DNA of 64,000 nucleotides from Lachnospiraceae bacterium (lineage in GTDB: Bacteria > Bacillota > Clostridia > Lachnospirales > Lachnospiraceae): NCBI GenBank assembly GCA_022799355.1, contig JAAWOG010000001.1, positions 51,639 through 115,638 of the forward strand, given 5' to 3'. Under the pieces are notes generated by a model that saw only the letters and a program-made list of their open reading frames with translations, was not told where the DNA came from and did not search any database. The first letter of the stretch is position 1, and the number at the start of each line of letters is the position of its first letter. Positions 15,437 through 25,820 of the stretch are shown here, in pieces. The position numbers and the translations under genes are program-made.

Positions 15437-17515
15437 TTATAGTTTGACCATCACAACATTTTTGTTTCTGAGTTTAAAAACAATTCTGCTCACATGTGAC
15501 GGCAGTATATATCTGATCGTACTGATTTCAACAATGCTTCCCTCATAGGCATTTCCTCTGACAATGACCGCCTTCATATCCTGATCGGTCATATTCGCCA
15601 GCTTGGAGACTTCCGCATCCAGATCAGCCAGTTCATGATCCTTTGCCACGATCGCAGCATTCAGCTTTTTAATCAGTTCTTCCGCATCCTCCTTATCGGG
15701 CGGCAGCGTCTGCAAAATACTGTTCCAGCGATCCTCCAACATCATCAACTCATCCAGTATCTGTTCTCTTTTTCTCTCAAACATTGCCTGCTGTCTGTTA
15801 TAGAGCGCATTTTTACCCACTTCCAGCACGGTTTTGATATGGGACTTATTTCCAAGATTATAAGTATCCACACCTTTTACCGCTCTGGTCCTGCCCCCAA
15901 GAAGCATACCCTTGCTGCCTGATACAAAAACCTTCTCCATTGTATTAATGTTGCTGTTCATAATATAATTTGCCCGGATATTGCTGCCTGCGTCAATATT
16001 GGCCGCCTCAAAAAAGCTGCCGGAAACTTCTCCCCCCGCCTCAATAAAGCAGTCATTTTTAGAGCAGCTTCCTTTCTTTATCATAACATTCCCGCCCGCC
16101 ACAAGTTTGCAGGCCTCCACGTTATGTTCTACTATAATATCTCCCGTAGCCGAAATATATCCTCCGGAATAAACACTGCCGATCACATAGACCGAACCGT
16201 CCACTTCCAGTTTTCCCGTAACGGCCGTTACATCCTCCCGCACAATGATCATATTGGATATGATAATCTGTCCGTTTACATACTCAAATTTTCCGTTCAT
16301 ATTAGACAGATAGGTCACTCCGTCCGGCGCGATCGTAAAGCCCTTACCTTTTAACGGTTTCTTTTCGGCTCCCTCATTGGCATGAATCACTTCACCGAAA
16401 ACATTTTCACCGTCTTTCCCCTTTTCCGCAGGATGATAGACGGCAATTTTTTCACCTTCATCCACCATCTCAAACGCTTCTATATTGACATAGTCAACGC
16501 CTCCGTCCGGAAGGGGCGCCGGAATACGCGGCAGATCAAGCCGCACAAAAAACTCAAACCAACCGTTTTTGCCGTCTTCAGCAGGCGTTCCCTCCGCGAT
16601 CAGAATCTTTTCATTCATCCTTCTTTTCCTGATCATCTCGGTTATCGCCCCGCGCTTTATCCCGTTGACAATTCCTCTTTTTTTCAGCGCTTTATAAATA
16701 TCGTCCTCCGTAACTATATTGCCCGCAACAAACCGAATAAACGCATATACACGATTCCCGTTATCCTCCACGAAAATACTGAAATCTTTTTTCGTCATGG
16801 AACTGATATCTATCCCCAGCTTATCGGCAGTCATATAGGTCGTTGTCTTTTCTTTTAAAAGATTTTCCCGTTTCTCTTTCATATCCGATCCGGAAAAGAT
16901 CAGTTTCGCATAAGATGACACGTCCAGTCCCGCTTCTAACCCCAGGCGGATCTCTTTCATCTGCCAGTGGCTGAATAAGCAGTTTGTATAGCATGAAACT
17001 TTTAATTTCTTTTCCAGTCCCAGCCGGATCTCCCGCATCTGCATCCAGTTATACTGGTCATCGGCATACACGGAAACATTCAATCCCTCATAAAGACCGA
17101 TCCTGATCTCATAGATCTGCTGCACATACATATCATCCGTCAGCCATGTATCTATGGAAAGTTTATCTTCCAGGGCAAGCCTTATCTGTTCCAGCTCATC
17201 ATCCGCAAACCCTCTTTCCACATATGGCAAAAGATTAATCGATGAATAAAGGGAAAGCCGAATCTGTTTCATTGTTTCATAACTGTACGTAGGATCGGCA
17301 TATACCGAAACATCCACCTTATCCTTGATTCCCGTGCGGATCTGTTCCATCTGAAGCCAGTTGAACTCCGGGCTCGAATAAAGCGACACATCCAGCCCTT
17401 CTTCTTCTCCCAGAAGAATTTCCTGATGCTGTTCCGCCATATATTCCGAATTTTCCGGCATCGTATATCCGGCTCCCTTGCGGGGACTGTGATCCGTATT
17501 CATGCGACATGTCAT
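15437..17515 (-). CDS. FapA-like DUF342 protein with N-terminal repeats
   Basis: 692 residues. Residues about 36-215 contain seven tandem units of roughly 26 residues with the pattern LxVSxYA....W.QM.EIR.GLE. Residues about 240-560 match the FapA/DUF342 fold, a beta-helix region with stacked short strands (VTGKLEVDGSVYVIGSVYSG). A coiled coil follows near 585-650. DUF342 proteins are widespread in Firmicutes and are linked to polymer assembly and cell-envelope or division roles, but their activity is poorly known. The start is ambiguous: ATG codons at 17515 and 17503 are both possible. It ends 25 bp before the REC-HD gene, probably in one operon. Confidence 0.8.
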   Translation of the reverse strand: MTCRMNTDHSPRKGAGYTMPENSEYMAEQHQEILLGEEEGLDVSLYSSPEFNWLQMEQIRTGIKDKVDVSVYADPTYSYETMKQIRLSLYSSINLLPYVERGFADDELEQIRLALEDKLSIDTWLTDDMYVQQIYEIRIGLYEGLNVSVYADDQYNWMQMREIRLGLEKKLKVSCYTNCLFSHWQMKEIRLGLEAGLDVSSYAKLIFSGSDMKEKRENLLKEKTTTYMTADKLGIDISSMTKKDFSIFVEDNGNRVYAFIRFVAGNIVTEDDIYKALKKRGIVNGIKRGAITEMIRKRRMNEKILIAEGTPAEDGKNGWFEFFVRLDLPRIPAPLPDGGVDYVNIEAFEMVDEGEKIAVYHPAEKGKDGENVFGEVIHANEGAEKKPLKGKGFTIAPDGVTYLSNMNGKFEYVNGQIIISNMIIVREDVTAVTGKLEVDGSVYVIGSVYSGGYISATGDIIVEHNVEACKLVAGGNVMIKKGSCSKNDCFIEAGGEVSGSFFEAANIDAGSNIRANYIMNSNINTMEKVFVSGSKGMLLGGRTRAVKGVDTYNLGNKSHIKTVLEVGKNALYNRQQAMFERKREQILDELMMLEDRWNSILQTLPPDKEDAEELIKKLNAAIVAKDHELADLDAEVSKLANMTDQDMKAVIVRGNAYEGSIVEISTIRYILPSHVSRIVFKLRNKNVVMVKL

Positions 17516-17561
17516 CCTTTCCGTTTTTAGTATGTAGATTTCAATATTATACTATAGCCAG

Positions 17562-20500
17562 TCAGAAAAGTCCACTGTTCCTGTTTTTCTTTTTTCCGAA
17601 AAGCCAAAGTAATATAAGCCCGGCTGCCGAACCGGCAGAAAGCAACAGCAGCAACATAAGCGGTGCCTCATCCCCTGTCCGGACGCCCGTTTTTTTCACA
17701 CCTTCTCCTTTCGGAATCTCTTGATTCTCCACTTTTTCCGGATTCCCTGCGCTCGTATATTCTTCTCTGCTTACTTTCCGTCTCAGAACAATTTCTTTTT
17801 CCGTCACCTCCGGTTCGGTCTCCACGATTTCGTATAATGGGTAACCCCCGCCTTTTGGTCTGTAACCGGCCAAACGTTTTCCATATAATATCGTTTCCGT
17901 CCTGTCTTTATCCTTAAGTTTCTTTCCATTGTGTTCCGCTGTCAGTTCTATCTCATTTATTATAATACTTCCCACCTCCGGTGACACATATGTCATATAG
18001 ACCGGCGGTTTTACTCTGCCGAAGTCTCCTCCCACCGTCCCAAAGCAGAGGCGGAATTTTGTCACATGCTCTTCCTTTGTCTGCAGCTCCTTCGGGATCA
18101 GCAGCCGATGATTCTCCTGTGTGGTTAGTCCGCCCTCCCACAAGATCCAGCCATCGCTCTGATTCGTCATATACTCCGCATCATAGAGCAGATCTTCATT
18201 ATAAGTCCCCGTCCAAAGTTCCGTCAGATACAGTTCCGGCGGTAGGTGATCCGTCATTGTAAACTGCTCAAGGCTCTCCCCGGTCAGGTTTCTCAGCACA
18301 TCCACAGTATACTGATAAGTATCCCTCTGCTGTGTCATTTTAATCGTGGATTTTTCAATTTCCAGTGCTTCTTTTTCATCGTACATGATCAGCACATCCT
18401 CTGACGCCCTGTTCCATGTCTCTCCATCCGAAAAATACAAACCTGTTTCTTCCGTCAGCACCTCCTCCCTGTTCCCCGCATTTTCCGCATTTTCCGTATT
18501 TTCTTCATCCTCCGCATCTGCCTCCCCCGCCGCTTTTTCCTGCTGCAGCCGAAACACAATATCCTCCGCATAGCCATAGCCGTCCGGCGCCGTATGCTCC
18601 GACAAGAGATAGATCCTGCCAATCTGCAGGCCTTTGATCAGGTGCCCTTTCTTTGTGATCAGCTCCTTCCCTTCCGGAAGTTCGCTCTCTTCCTTAATCT
18701 CCATCAGATATCCCCCGGCGTCCCGATAAAAAAAATGTATCTCCTCCGCTCCGGACATCCAGGAAGCAACCGGCGTGGAAAGATACTTTCCGTCGGCATC
18801 CTTTTTCGGATTTCCCGCCGCATCCGTCTCGATCTCCCTGATCTCCAGCACCGCCCCGTCAATCTCTTTCCGATTCACAAGATCCTGCTTTGTTATAACA
18901 GTTTGTGTCTTTCTGTTCAGAAATAATCCGATATGCTCCTGTTTTTCCGTATTCTGCCCGCCTTTTACGCCATGATAACCGCCGTCTATCCAAATCTCCT
19001 TTGAGGAAGTCAGATACCCCACAGGTCCTTCGAGCTCTCTCACATAATACTTTCCAAGCGGCAGATCCTCATCAAAAACAGCTTTTCCATCTTCACCGGT
19101 GATACCTGTCGCAATCAGCGTATCCGCAGGGTAAAGTACTTCCGCCTCATCCCGCAGTACCCATTTCCCGGTATCCGCATCCAATATAACAGCCGTCCTG
19201 ATATCTTCCCCTGTATACAGCCCATATACCGCGCCCGCAAGTACACTTCCGCTCTCTCCATCCTGTTTTTCTATCACAATTTCCAGTTTCTGCCGCTCGT
19301 TTTTATAATCGGCACTGTGAAAATCAAAGTTCACATTTTGCTTTTGGGCGGTGATCTCAAACTCCGTCTCTTTTGTATTCAGAACAAATCCCTCTCCCGC
19401 CGTAGTCTCCACGATTTTATACTTCCCGATATAAAGTCCTGCCGCATAGCCCCAGCCCCTTTTATCCGTAACGATCGTTGCGATCAGATCTCCTTTTTTA
19501 TGGATCAGATGATCCGCCGCAGAAATCTGATATTGATCAAACAGATCCTTTCTCAGTTCCTGGCTGTAGATATCCTCCGCCGCTATAATTTCAAAAACCG
19601 CTCCTTTTACCGGTGCATCCTCATATTCAAATATCAGATCCTGATGAGCGCTCTCCGGCAATCTTTTAACTTCCCGAAAGGGTTCCGCTTTCAGCTTATC
19701 CAGCAATGTCTCCTGATCCCCGTGAGCACCCAAGAGCTGTTCCCCGTGCTTTGTGATCTCAATGATACCTTTCTGCTCCTGATTTTCCTGTATTACGGTT
19801 ACCGTGAGATTCCCGTACTCATCCATCAGCGCATACTTATTGGTTCCCATCTGGCCATCCGGATACACCGAACCGTTATTGATCGTAAATGTCACTTTCG
19901 GAAGGGGCGTATTTATGATCTCATAACCATTTATCATTTCCGTACTTTTATCCAGAACCGACTGTTCACTTCCATTGACCACATAGCCCTCCGGTGCCGT
20001 AATCTCCTCCAGTTCATATGTGCCAATCGGTATCTCCTGCGGCAGTGTTATAAAGCAGTCCTTTATCATATCCTCCTTTTTCAAAAAGCCGGTCCGAAAG
20101 GGATGTGCCTGTGTTCCGGTCATGATCTTTGCATTGGGATCATAATAGCTCATATAGCCCTTTTCGTCATATTTCCAGTTTAAAGCGATAAGGCTCTCTT
20201 TGCTTAAATCCATGGTAATGCATTTCAGGCGATACTCCGCTCCCTCCTTCAAAACAGTCCCCCTGACGAACTCCTCCGCTTCTATATAGGTACCCGGAAC
20301 AACAACAAACTCCCGATCCGCTTTTAAAATGCGCAGATATGCCTTTGTGATCGTGTTGTTGATGATACGCTGCTTTTGTAATTCCCTGCCCTCTCTGCTT
20401 TTCATATTTTTATGGTCTCCGTAGCGTATCCCCTCTTCCGGCGTATAGGTTTTCTCCACCCTCTGCTTTGTCGCATCCGTATACAGAACACCCCCGTCTT

Positions 20501-23219
20501 TTGAAATGCTGACAAGAAACGGTTTTGCGGTGACATGATGCTCCGGCGTTGTCGTCTCTGCAATCACATAGGTTCCGTAGGGCAGCTCCGGTGTAACGAT
20601 ACGCCCGTCCGCATCCGTAAACATCTCTTTTACATGGTATCTGTTCGGCACGCCGTCCGGCTCAAGCCACAGCCGATCTCCCTGCGTCCATTCCTCATGC
20701 CCGCTGCGCTTATAAAGTACAGCCGTCTTTTCTCCGGAAAAATCATATTCATAAAATGTCATGATATCATCCGCGGTCCAGTTCTCCCCTATCGGTGCAA
20801 TGCTGCCATCCTTCACACCCCTTAAGTCGCTGATCAGATACACGGAAAACCCCGCTCCCTCGATCGGCTTTAACTCTGTCTGAAGAGTATTATCAGAAGT
20901 TTTTACAAACTGAATACCCTGTTTGATCACATGGTCTCCGGAATAAACCGATTTTGATGAACTGTTGTCATCCGCAGTCAGTTCATTATCTGCCTCCTTC
21001 GCCGTCTCATCCCTGTTTTCTATCTTGACCATCTGCCATTTGTAGGTAAGTGTTACGGGATATACCGCCTCATCCAGCATATATCCCTCGGATGCCTGTA
21101 CTTCTTTGATATAATAACTCCCCAGTTCCAAATCCCCGAACAGTGTTTTTCCCGGCGTATCCTCACAGGCAATCTCTCCGCCCGGATTTTCGATATGACG
21201 GCTTCCGTCCGTATTCAAAATATAACCGTCCCCGTTTCTCTTCGGCGTCCTGCCTATCACAGCGGTCTGCACCAGCTCATCCTTCCGGAAGATAATCCCT
21301 GTCTTTTTATCCTGATGTCTGATATCCTGTGCCGCATAAATACCATATACCGCCCCATCCAGCAAAGCATTTCCCTGCTCTGCTGCCGATTCGCTTTCCG
21401 TATCGTATTTGATCAGCTCCACCGCTCCCAGTGTTCTCTCGTTTGTCAGATAAAATTCAGCTATTTCACCGCCCGCAATAGTCTCACTCTTCTCATTTGC
21501 CTCCCACACATAGCCATTAGGCGCTGTTATCTCTCCTGTGCCGTAAGTATAAGTTGCCGCTTTAAATGCTTCCTCCTGCTCTGCCAGAGATTTTTCCGCC
21601 TCCTCCTTCGTCACTGTCACTCCGTCATAGGAAGCGGAAAACTCAGCCTCCTTTGTCACGGAGTATTCCGCATAACCGTTTTCATCCGTGATGACCGTTG
21701 TGAGATACTCCCCATCCTCAAAAATCTCCACCTCACAGCCGGAAAGTCCGACTCCGGTCTGCCAGTCGCTCTTATGTACTTCGATTGTATAGGAAGTTTC
21801 CGCCCTTGATGAAATATTCTCGATCTTCGGTTCTTCGGGATCTGTCGGTTCTACCGGCTTCTCCGGCTCCACCGGCTCCACCGGTTTGACGGGAGGCGTA
21901 TAGATTTCCGTTGCCGCCTCCTTATAGACAATCAGAAACTGTGCATTGGGATGATCCGAACGGTATTCATAATAAGCATAACTGGAAGTTCTCGCCGCAG
22001 AATAAAAGCTCCAGATGTACATTAGCATCTTTTCCATAGATTCTTCCGAAGAAATGTTCAGCATCGCCCGGGCTCTGCTTTTTACGTTTGTCTCGCTTAA
22101 ATTCTCACTTTCCATCATCAGCCACGCCGCAATCTGACACGCCACATAGGTCGCTCCCGTCACATCGGCATGGCTTGCGAAATAGCCGAGACGCCCCACC
22201 TTTTTTTGATAAGTACCGGGATCTGCATGATAGAGATAGGAATTCCGGCAGGACTTTCCGTAACTGATACACAGGGCCGGGACTCCGCCAAGTGTAATCT
22301 TATAGATCGTTCCGTGCCCTGTCCCGGAATAGCCGGTGGAGGAAACTCTGACTTTCGCCACCTTTTCTCCGCCCTCTAATGCTCTCGGTGATATGGCGCG
22401 GCGTCTTGTGACTTTGCCTTTTTCTTCCCAATCCTCTAACGTTTCACCTGCCTCATAAAGTTCTTTTAACTCTTTCAGCGTCAGCCCTTCATAGACGGTC
22501 CCCTGAAAAAAATCCCACGCATCCACTCCGCGCTCCAAAATGTCGATGCACTCCGACAATTCCTGTTCCTCGTAGACATCCTCTTCCAGCTCCACAATCA
22601 GTCCCAGCAGAAACTCAGCATATTCTTTCTCATAGTCATACAGATTGTTCCACCATTCCTCATCATAGGTAAGAAGATCCTCAAACCCGTTCGGACAGTA
22701 AAATTCCAGCCATTTCTCCACTGTTTTGTGGTCCTCTTCCACAAAATGATACTGCTCCTTTGGCAGTACAATCTCCTCCCCCGGATCATTCCCGGATACT
22801 GTTCTTTGTACCTGCTCCGCCTGCTGCTCTTTTTCATCCCGCCCACCGGTATTCTCTGCCTGATCATCCTTCTTATCTGATACATTTTCTTTTTCCGTAA
22901 CGTTCTCCTTATCCGAACCATTCTCTTTTTCCGAGGTATCCTCCCGTTCCTGGACGCTCTCCTTCTTCTCTTCCTCTTCCTTCCGGGAACTTTCCTCTTT
23001 ACCCGGAGCAGCCTCCGTCGTATCCTCCCCTTCTTTCTTCTGCCCGGTTTCCTTTTCTTCCTCTATTTTCAAAATTTTCTGATTCCGTTCCGTATCCGAA
23101 CCCTCCGCCGCATAGACATCTCTCAATGCGCCGGTATAAGCATCCGCCGAAATACTGCCAAATACAAGTGCTGCGCACAGCAGCAGGCAGGTAATCCTGT
23201 TTTTCATTTTTTTCATCAT
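17562..23219 (-). CDS. Giant thioester-domain adhesin with SpaA/Cna-B repeats
   Basis: 1885 residues. A signal peptide (about 1-38, ending VYAA) is followed by a Glu/Lys-rich disordered stretch to about 150. A TQXA/thioester-type domain then spans about 290-420, with Cys in ALCISYGKSC and Gln in ACQIAAW as the likely bond partners. Many SpaA/Cna-B-type beta domains follow, with repeated motifs LDGAVYGIYAAQDI, LAGAVYGLYTGEDI and EITAPNGYVW. The end is VRTGDEAP plus a hydrophobic helix and a basic tail, a sortase-type anchor variant. Such proteins bind host or partner surfaces covalently. It is 3 bp after its membrane partner gene. No sortase is in the window. Confidence 0.85.
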   Translation of the reverse strand: MMKKMKNRITCLLLCAALVFGSISADAYTGALRDVYAAEGSDTERNQKILKIEEEKETGQKKEGEDTTEAAPGKEESSRKEEEEKKESVQEREDTSEKENGSDKENVTEKENVSDKKDDQAENTGGRDEKEQQAEQVQRTVSGNDPGEEIVLPKEQYHFVEEDHKTVEKWLEFYCPNGFEDLLTYDEEWWNNLYDYEKEYAEFLLGLIVELEEDVYEEQELSECIDILERGVDAWDFFQGTVYEGLTLKELKELYEAGETLEDWEEKGKVTRRRAISPRALEGGEKVAKVRVSSTGYSGTGHGTIYKITLGGVPALCISYGKSCRNSYLYHADPGTYQKKVGRLGYFASHADVTGATYVACQIAAWLMMESENLSETNVKSRARAMLNISSEESMEKMLMYIWSFYSAARTSSYAYYEYRSDHPNAQFLIVYKEAATEIYTPPVKPVEPVEPEKPVEPTDPEEPKIENISSRAETSYTIEVHKSDWQTGVGLSGCEVEIFEDGEYLTTVITDENGYAEYSVTKEAEFSASYDGVTVTKEEAEKSLAEQEEAFKAATYTYGTGEITAPNGYVWEANEKSETIAGGEIAEFYLTNERTLGAVELIKYDTESESAAEQGNALLDGAVYGIYAAQDIRHQDKKTGIIFRKDELVQTAVIGRTPKRNGDGYILNTDGSRHIENPGGEIACEDTPGKTLFGDLELGSYYIKEVQASEGYMLDEAVYPVTLTYKWQMVKIENRDETAKEADNELTADDNSSSKSVYSGDHVIKQGIQFVKTSDNTLQTELKPIEGAGFSVYLISDLRGVKDGSIAPIGENWTADDIMTFYEYDFSGEKTAVLYKRSGHEEWTQGDRLWLEPDGVPNRYHVKEMFTDADGRIVTPELPYGTYVIAETTTPEHHVTAKPFLVSISKDGGVLYTDATKQRVEKTYTPEEGIRYGDHKNMKSREGRELQKQRIINNTITKAYLRILKADREFVVVPGTYIEAEEFVRGTVLKEGAEYRLKCITMDLSKESLIALNWKYDEKGYMSYYDPNAKIMTGTQAHPFRTGFLKKEDMIKDCFITLPQEIPIGTYELEEITAPEGYVVNGSEQSVLDKSTEMINGYEIINTPLPKVTFTINNGSVYPDGQMGTNKYALMDEYGNLTVTVIQENQEQKGIIEITKHGEQLLGAHGDQETLLDKLKAEPFREVKRLPESAHQDLIFEYEDAPVKGAVFEIIAAEDIYSQELRKDLFDQYQISAADHLIHKKGDLIATIVTDKRGWGYAAGLYIGKYKIVETTAGEGFVLNTKETEFEITAQKQNVNFDFHSADYKNERQKLEIVIEKQDGESGSVLAGAVYGLYTGEDIRTAVILDADTGKWVLRDEAEVLYPADTLIATGITGEDGKAVFDEDLPLGKYYVRELEGPVGYLTSSKEIWIDGGYHGVKGGQNTEKQEHIGLFLNRKTQTVITKQDLVNRKEIDGAVLEIREIETDAAGNPKKDADGKYLSTPVASWMSGAEEIHFFYRDAGGYLMEIKEESELPEGKELITKKGHLIKGLQIGRIYLLSEHTAPDGYGYAEDIVFRLQQEKAAGEADAEDEENTENAENAGNREEVLTEETGLYFSDGETWNRASEDVLIMYDEKEALEIEKSTIKMTQQRDTYQYTVDVLRNLTGESLEQFTMTDHLPPELYLTELWTGTYNEDLLYDAEYMTNQSDGWILWEGGLTTQENHRLLIPKELQTKEEHVTKFRLCFGTVGGDFGRVKPPVYMTYVSPEVGSIIINEIELTAEHNGKKLKDKDRTETILYGKRLAGYRPKGGGYPLYEIVETEPEVTEKEIVLRRKVSREEYTSAGNPEKVENQEIPKGEGVKKTGVRTGDEAPLMLLLLLSAGSAAGLILLWLFGKKKNRNSGLF

Positions 23220-23222
23220 AAG

Positions 23223-24344
23223 TCATCCCCTTTCCAATGTAAAACCAACCTCTTCTCCACAGATCAGGCTGAGTTTCTTTCCATCCGGACAATTCACACG
23301 TAATACCCCTCCCTTTGTCTCTTTCCTCACCTGCTCAGGTACTTTTATCTTAAATACCGGAATATCTGCCCTGGAAATAAGTTTTTCCGTCAGATACGCG
23401 GTATATAAAGTTTCCTCCTTTTTCACCCTGACCTGTCCGATATAACGATATCTTTCTCCCTTTTTCAGCGCAAAAAGCGGTGCCGTCAGTATGGTAAACC
23501 AGATCAGAAGAGGAATCATCAGCAATACTCCAATCGCTATCGCCGCCAATGGTATTGTAAGATCCGGAAACTCTCTCTCATCCTTCTTATCTCCCGGCGT
23601 AATTTTCCTGAACTGATACTTTTTAACAGAGGGCTTCGGCGCCGGCACTTCCGCGTCTGTTTCCGATTCCGCTTCCTGCCCCATGCGTCCATCCCCCCGC
23701 ACTGTTTTTACATCTCCTGTCAGCAAGACGTCCGTATATCCATATTCCTCCTGCTCCGTCAGAATCTCTACGTCTCCCACGATCCGGCAGGCATCATACC
23801 ACATCACGGCCTGCCATGCCGCCGGATAAGACTTATCGTATGTTTTGAGGCCTCCGTACTCACAGACGGCACTGTACTTAGTCGGTATTTTGTCCTCATC
23901 CTCCCCGGTCACTTCATAGACAACATACAGCAGATCATAGCTTATTCCCTCATAAGTGATCGTCTTCTCAATTCTTTCCAGATCATTATCCGGAAGCCCC
24001 TCCACTTTTCTGTTTGTCGTGACTACATCCGCCCCTTCCGAACTGCTTCTTCCGGTCTCCTCTACCATAATGGAAGCCTCATCCAACACATACGTCATTC
24101 CCTCTTCCACTACGTATCTGGGAATCTGCGTGACCTTATCCGCATTCAGAGGAACGGTCCTTGAAATTTTCATTCCCGGTATCCGAATTACTTCCACTGA
24201 TTCCTTTTCGGAAATATGATAATTTACCGGTCCCTGATCCTGTGCCGCCTGTACCTTATATGCTCCCTGAAAAAACAGCACAAGCGGTATGAGCGCCGTT
24301 ATCCACCGAAGCACTCTGTTTCCTGATACAATTTCTTTTTTCAT
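23223..24344 (-). CDS. Membrane-anchored protein partnered with the adhesin
   Basis: 373 residues from the ATG at 24344, chosen because AAGGG lies just upstream. An N-terminal hydrophobic segment (about 13-34, ending VQAA) looks like a signal peptide. An extracytoplasmic region follows, then a transmembrane helix near 265-290 (LTIPLAAIAIGVLLMIPLLI) and a cytoplasmic-size C-terminal domain. I do not recognise a family. It ends 3 bp before the adhesin start, so co-expression is nearly certain. A role in presenting or assembling the adhesin is inferred from the pairing. Confidence 0.7.
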   Translation of the reverse strand: MKKEIVSGNRVLRWITALIPLVLFFQGAYKVQAAQDQGPVNYHISEKESVEVIRIPGMKISRTVPLNADKVTQIPRYVVEEGMTYVLDEASIMVEETGRSSSEGADVVTTNRKVEGLPDNDLERIEKTITYEGISYDLLYVVYEVTGEDEDKIPTKYSAVCEYGGLKTYDKSYPAAWQAVMWYDACRIVGDVEILTEQEEYGYTDVLLTGDVKTVRGDGRMGQEAESETDAEVPAPKPSVKKYQFRKITPGDKKDEREFPDLTIPLAAIAIGVLLMIPLLIWFTILTAPLFALKKGERYRYIGQVRVKKEETLYTAYLTEKLISRADIPVFKIKVPEQVRKETKGGVLRVNCPDGKKLSLICGEEVGFTLERG

Positions 24345-24749
24345 TTTTCCCTTCTTTCTGCGCACGATCATCCTTCCCCATCAGCACAGCTCCAGCCATA
24401 ACAGTTCTGACGATTCCCCCATTCCCCTATAGCCCGCCGATACCGACACTTGTGTCAGGTACGCACGGACACAAATCTCAGGCATCACAAAATAAACTTT
24501 TGTAAACCGGATGATAATGAAATAACATTTTTTTGGAATGATAAAATTGAAACTACAGATAAATAAATGATATAAAATAATTGATAATAGACTCGGCAAA
24601 ACTATCGCCGTTTCGTTATGTAGTTAGTATGATAACATCGTTTTCGGGTTCCTGCAAGCTTTTTTTACAAAAAATTTCACATTAAAAATTCTATTGCTGA
24701 AACAGCCGCCCCAAACGGAGCGGCTGTCTCTGTCCTGCTTTTATTTTTC
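24345..24749. other. Intergenic region upstream of the adhesin operon
   Basis: About 400 bp without a convincing gene. A 72-codon frame on the minus strand (24381-24599) lacks a ribosome site and family resemblance. A short inverted repeat GACAC-TT-GTGTC lies at 24445-24456. The region should hold the promoter of the adhesin operon, but no strong -35/-10 pair was found. Confidence 0.4.
24702..24727 (-). terminator. Intrinsic terminator of the SDR gene
   Basis: ACAGCCGC and GCGGCTGT form an 8-bp GC-rich stem with a 10-base loop, followed on the minus strand by TTCAGC and a T-rich tail. It lies 22 bp after the SDR stop. Confidence 0.7.
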
Positions 24750-25508
24750 TTATACCTGAGTTGCACCGTCCACTGAAAGGATCTCTCCGGTCACATAGCT
24801 TGCAAGGTCGCTTGCCAGAAACAGTACCGCATTTGCAACTTCCTCCGGCTCTCCGGGCCTGCCGAGAGGAATACCAGCGGAAATCCGCTTCACCATTTCC
24901 TCCGGAAGCGCCGCCACCATGTCCGTATTTGTCACGCCGGGCGCCACGGCGTTCACACGGATGTTATCCTTGCCAAGTTCCCTCGCCAGGGATTTTGTCA
25001 GTCCGTTTACCGCGAATTTGGAAGCCGGATAACCGCAGCCTGCAGCCTGCCCGTAGATACTTACCATGGAACTGGTGTTGATAACGGAACCGCCGCCCTG
25101 TTCCTTCATAATCGGCGCAGCCGCTTTTGTGCAGAAAAATACCGCATTGACATTCAGCCTCATAATTTTCTCAAAATCTTCCGGCTTGTAATCATAAAGA
25201 GATTCCCTTGCGGAAATTCCCGCATTATTGGCAAGAATATCGATCCGCCCGAAAGCTTCCTTCACCGTTCCGATCGCCTTCTCCACCTCGTCATACTGAT
25301 CCAGCGCAGGACAAAGCCCCATCACTTCCGCTTCCGGCATCTCCTCTTTCAGTTTGCCGAGCGCCTTATCCACGGTCTCCTGTCTGGAACCGAACAAAGC
25401 CACTTTAGCCCCCGCCTGAATAAATTTCTTCACGATCTCGTAACCGATCCCTCTGGTACCACCCGTTACGATCGCTGTCTTTCCTTCCAGCATTCCTGAT
25501 ACATTCAT
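24750..25508 (-). CDS. Short-chain dehydrogenase/reductase, BaiA/FabG-like
   Basis: 252 residues with every classical SDR motif: cofactor loop TGGTRGIGYE (residues about 15-24), NNAGIS near 94, catalytic Ser in INTSSMVS and Tyr/Lys in GYPASKFAVNG. The tail SDLASYVTGEILSVDGATQV is typical. Overall resemblance is to FabG-type 3-oxoacyl reductases and to BaiA bile-acid 3-alpha-hydroxysteroid dehydrogenases. With no bai or fab genes nearby, substrate cannot be assigned. It appears to be a single-gene unit, with AGGAGGG before the ATG and its own terminator. Confidence 0.88.
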   Translation of the reverse strand: MNVSGMLEGKTAIVTGGTRGIGYEIVKKFIQAGAKVALFGSRQETVDKALGKLKEEMPEAEVMGLCPALDQYDEVEKAIGTVKEAFGRIDILANNAGISARESLYDYKPEDFEKIMRLNVNAVFFCTKAAAPIMKEQGGGSVINTSSMVSIYGQAAGCGYPASKFAVNGLTKSLARELGKDNIRVNAVAPGVTNTDMVAALPEEMVKRISAGIPLGRPGEPEEVANAVLFLASDLASYVTGEILSVDGATQV

Positions 25509-25606
25509 AAGATTAACCCTCCTGTTATAGACTTATTGAATAAACTGCATATATTCAGTATACTCACTAATCCTTACTTTTACAAGAAAATATCAAAAAC
25601 ACAGCC

Positions 25607-25789
25607 TCAGTACTCCTTCTCCTCCTCAATCCATCTCCTGATATCGGAAAATTCAATCTCCAGTTCCCCATCAAATATTCCTACCGCCACAGACTCGTTC
25701 AGTCCATAGATCACGGGACATACCTCACTTTCAAAAAAATACACGATCAGTTTCTGTTGGCAGGGATCAAGTATCCAGTATTCCCGCAC
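25607..25789 (-). pseudogene. C-terminal fragment of a Uma2-family endonuclease
   Basis: The fragment carries VREYWILDP, VIYGLNESV and LEIEFSDIRRWI, the C-terminal half of Uma2 (DUF820) PD-(D/E)XK proteins, whose full length is near 190 residues. The N-terminal half is absent, and the frame upstream merges with the end of the XRE gene. A GTG at 25789 has no ribosome site. Probably a truncated remnant. Confidence 0.65.
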
Positions 25790-25820
25790 ACACCCTTTTA
25801 TTATCCGTTTTTTACCCGTT

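Noticed and set aside
24381..24599. 72-codon minus-strand frame before the adhesin operon
   Set aside because: No ribosome site, no family resemblance, AT-rich hydrophobic start that looks like translated intergenic sequence.
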